Shown: positions 6,001 through 6,247 of the stretch, in pieces
How the letters are laid out: the number at the start of each line of letters is the position of its first letter
Numbering within the stretch: the stretch's first letter is position 1
From: an uncultured Lachnospiraceae bacterium
Lineage (GTDB): Bacteria; Bacillota; Clostridia; Lachnospirales; Lachnospiraceae
Assembly: GCA_902797785.1 (NCBI GenBank)
Contig: CADBUD010000037.1
Coordinates: 1 to 6,247 of the forward strand
DNA: 6,247 nt
Direction of reading: 5' to 3'
The notes under the pieces: model-generated
What the model saw: the letters and a program-made list of their open reading frames with translations, nothing else
What the model was told of the DNA's origin: nothing
The model's database searches: none
Made by a program: the position numbers and the translations under genes

Positions 6001-6068
6001 CCGTCAAAAGTGATTCGGACAGATTGTTCCATGCGCCGCAATTGTCCCAATATTCGCACTTTTGACCG
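6001..6068 (-). ncRNA. Structured 5' leader of rqcH (candidate RNA element)
   Basis: Two nested helices can form in the rqcH leader. P1 pairs 6003-6012 with 6057-6066 over 10 perfect bp (gtcaaaagtg / cacttttgac on the plus strand). Inside, after an asymmetric internal loop of 4 and 9 bases, P2 pairs 6017-6026 with 6039-6047 over 9 bp with one bulged base (6022) and a 12-base apical loop. It lies between the predicted transcription start (near 6100) and the ribosome binding site, with about 25 bases left before the latter. It does not match a riboswitch class I can recognise, and no terminator follows it. It could be a regulatory leader, a protein-binding site or a DNA operator dyad. Confidence 0.5.
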
Positions 6069-6106
6069 CTGAATCATTTATATTGTGGATACACAGTTTC
6101 CTGTCT

Positions 6107-6135
6107 ATCATACATGGAAAAATGGATTTCGTCAA
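6107..6135 (-). promoter_or_regulatory. Sigma-A-type promoter of rqcH
   Basis: On the minus strand, TTGACG (6135-6130), an ideal 17-base spacer and TATGAT (6112-6107). The predicted start near 6100 gives a leader of about 130 bases before the rqcH ATG at 5967, enough to contain the stem-loop at 6001-6068. Confidence 0.75.
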
Positions 6136-6160
6136 ATGTTACGATGTATAACCCATCAAA

Positions 6161-6238
6161 GTTACTATTCACAGCCACTATCCCGCAAGGCATTTTCATG
6201 CGTTTTTTGCACACCGAAGGCGTACAGAGTATGAAAAT
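6161..6238 (+). repeat. Dispersed intergenic repeat, copy 3
   Basis: Contains the 15-base block 6161-6175 (inverted match to 69-83), the tail atcccgcaagg (6180-6190, direct match to 1333-1343) and the tgcac-accgaaggc-acagagt block (6208-6230, inverted match to 22-46). The latter is enclosed by a perfect 8-bp inverted repeat attttcat / atgaaaat (6192-6199 with 6231-6238). It therefore carries the modules found separately in the other two copies and may be nearest to the full element, though the window may cut it off. It lies upstream of the rqcH promoter. Confidence 0.7.
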
Positions 6239-6247
6239 CCGGGGCAG

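Noticed and set aside
6093..6104. acag-gaaa-ctgt mini-hairpin on the minus strand near the rqcH start site
   Set aside because: The 4-bp stem begins before the predicted transcription start near 6100, so it may not be fully transcribed, and it is short enough to be chance.

Overview
The window looks like a chromosomal segment from a low-to-moderate GC Gram-positive anaerobe of the Clostridia, most likely a Lachnospiraceae-type organism. This rests on strong AGGAGG-type ribosome binding sites, TTGACA/TATAAT promoters, the mix of asnA, azlCD, an RqcH/NFACT gene and a CmpB-like membrane protein, and intergenic spacers carrying short dispersed repeats. The genus cannot be fixed from the sequence alone. 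No phage, transposase, CRISPR, rRNA or tRNA gene is visible.

Layout. Positions 1-294 hold one copy of a dispersed repeat and a strong bidirectional hairpin terminator. They are followed by azlC-azlD (about 295-1305, +), a two-gene operon for a branched-chain amino acid exporter. A second repeat copy with a long hairpin (1314-1374) separates azlD from a convergent nitroreductase gene (1405-1944, -). The nitroreductase and asnA (2145-3155, +, ammonia-dependent asparagine synthetase) are divergent, and their -35 boxes lie only 5 bp apart. The asnA stop overlaps a GTG start of a 61-codon remnant of an ABC transporter ATPase (3152-3337), which ends inside a long hairpin shared with the convergent gene. 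On the minus strand, rqcH/NFACT (4222-5967) is followed by a CmpB-like putative ABC transporter permease (3361-4173), probably as one operon. The rqcH leader (about 6100-5968) contains a long two-part stem-loop, upstream of which are a good promoter and a third repeat copy, inverted relative to the first.

The genes are mostly ordinary housekeeping or accessory metabolism: amino acid export, asparagine synthesis, flavin-dependent reduction and rescue of stalled ribosomes. They do not form one obvious pathway. The parts least explained by known families are non-coding: the structured rqcH leader, the modular repeat present three times (two copies in inverted orientation at the window ends), and the hairpin whose two arms carry the stop codons of two convergent reading frames. 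I did not find a convincing new multi-gene system.
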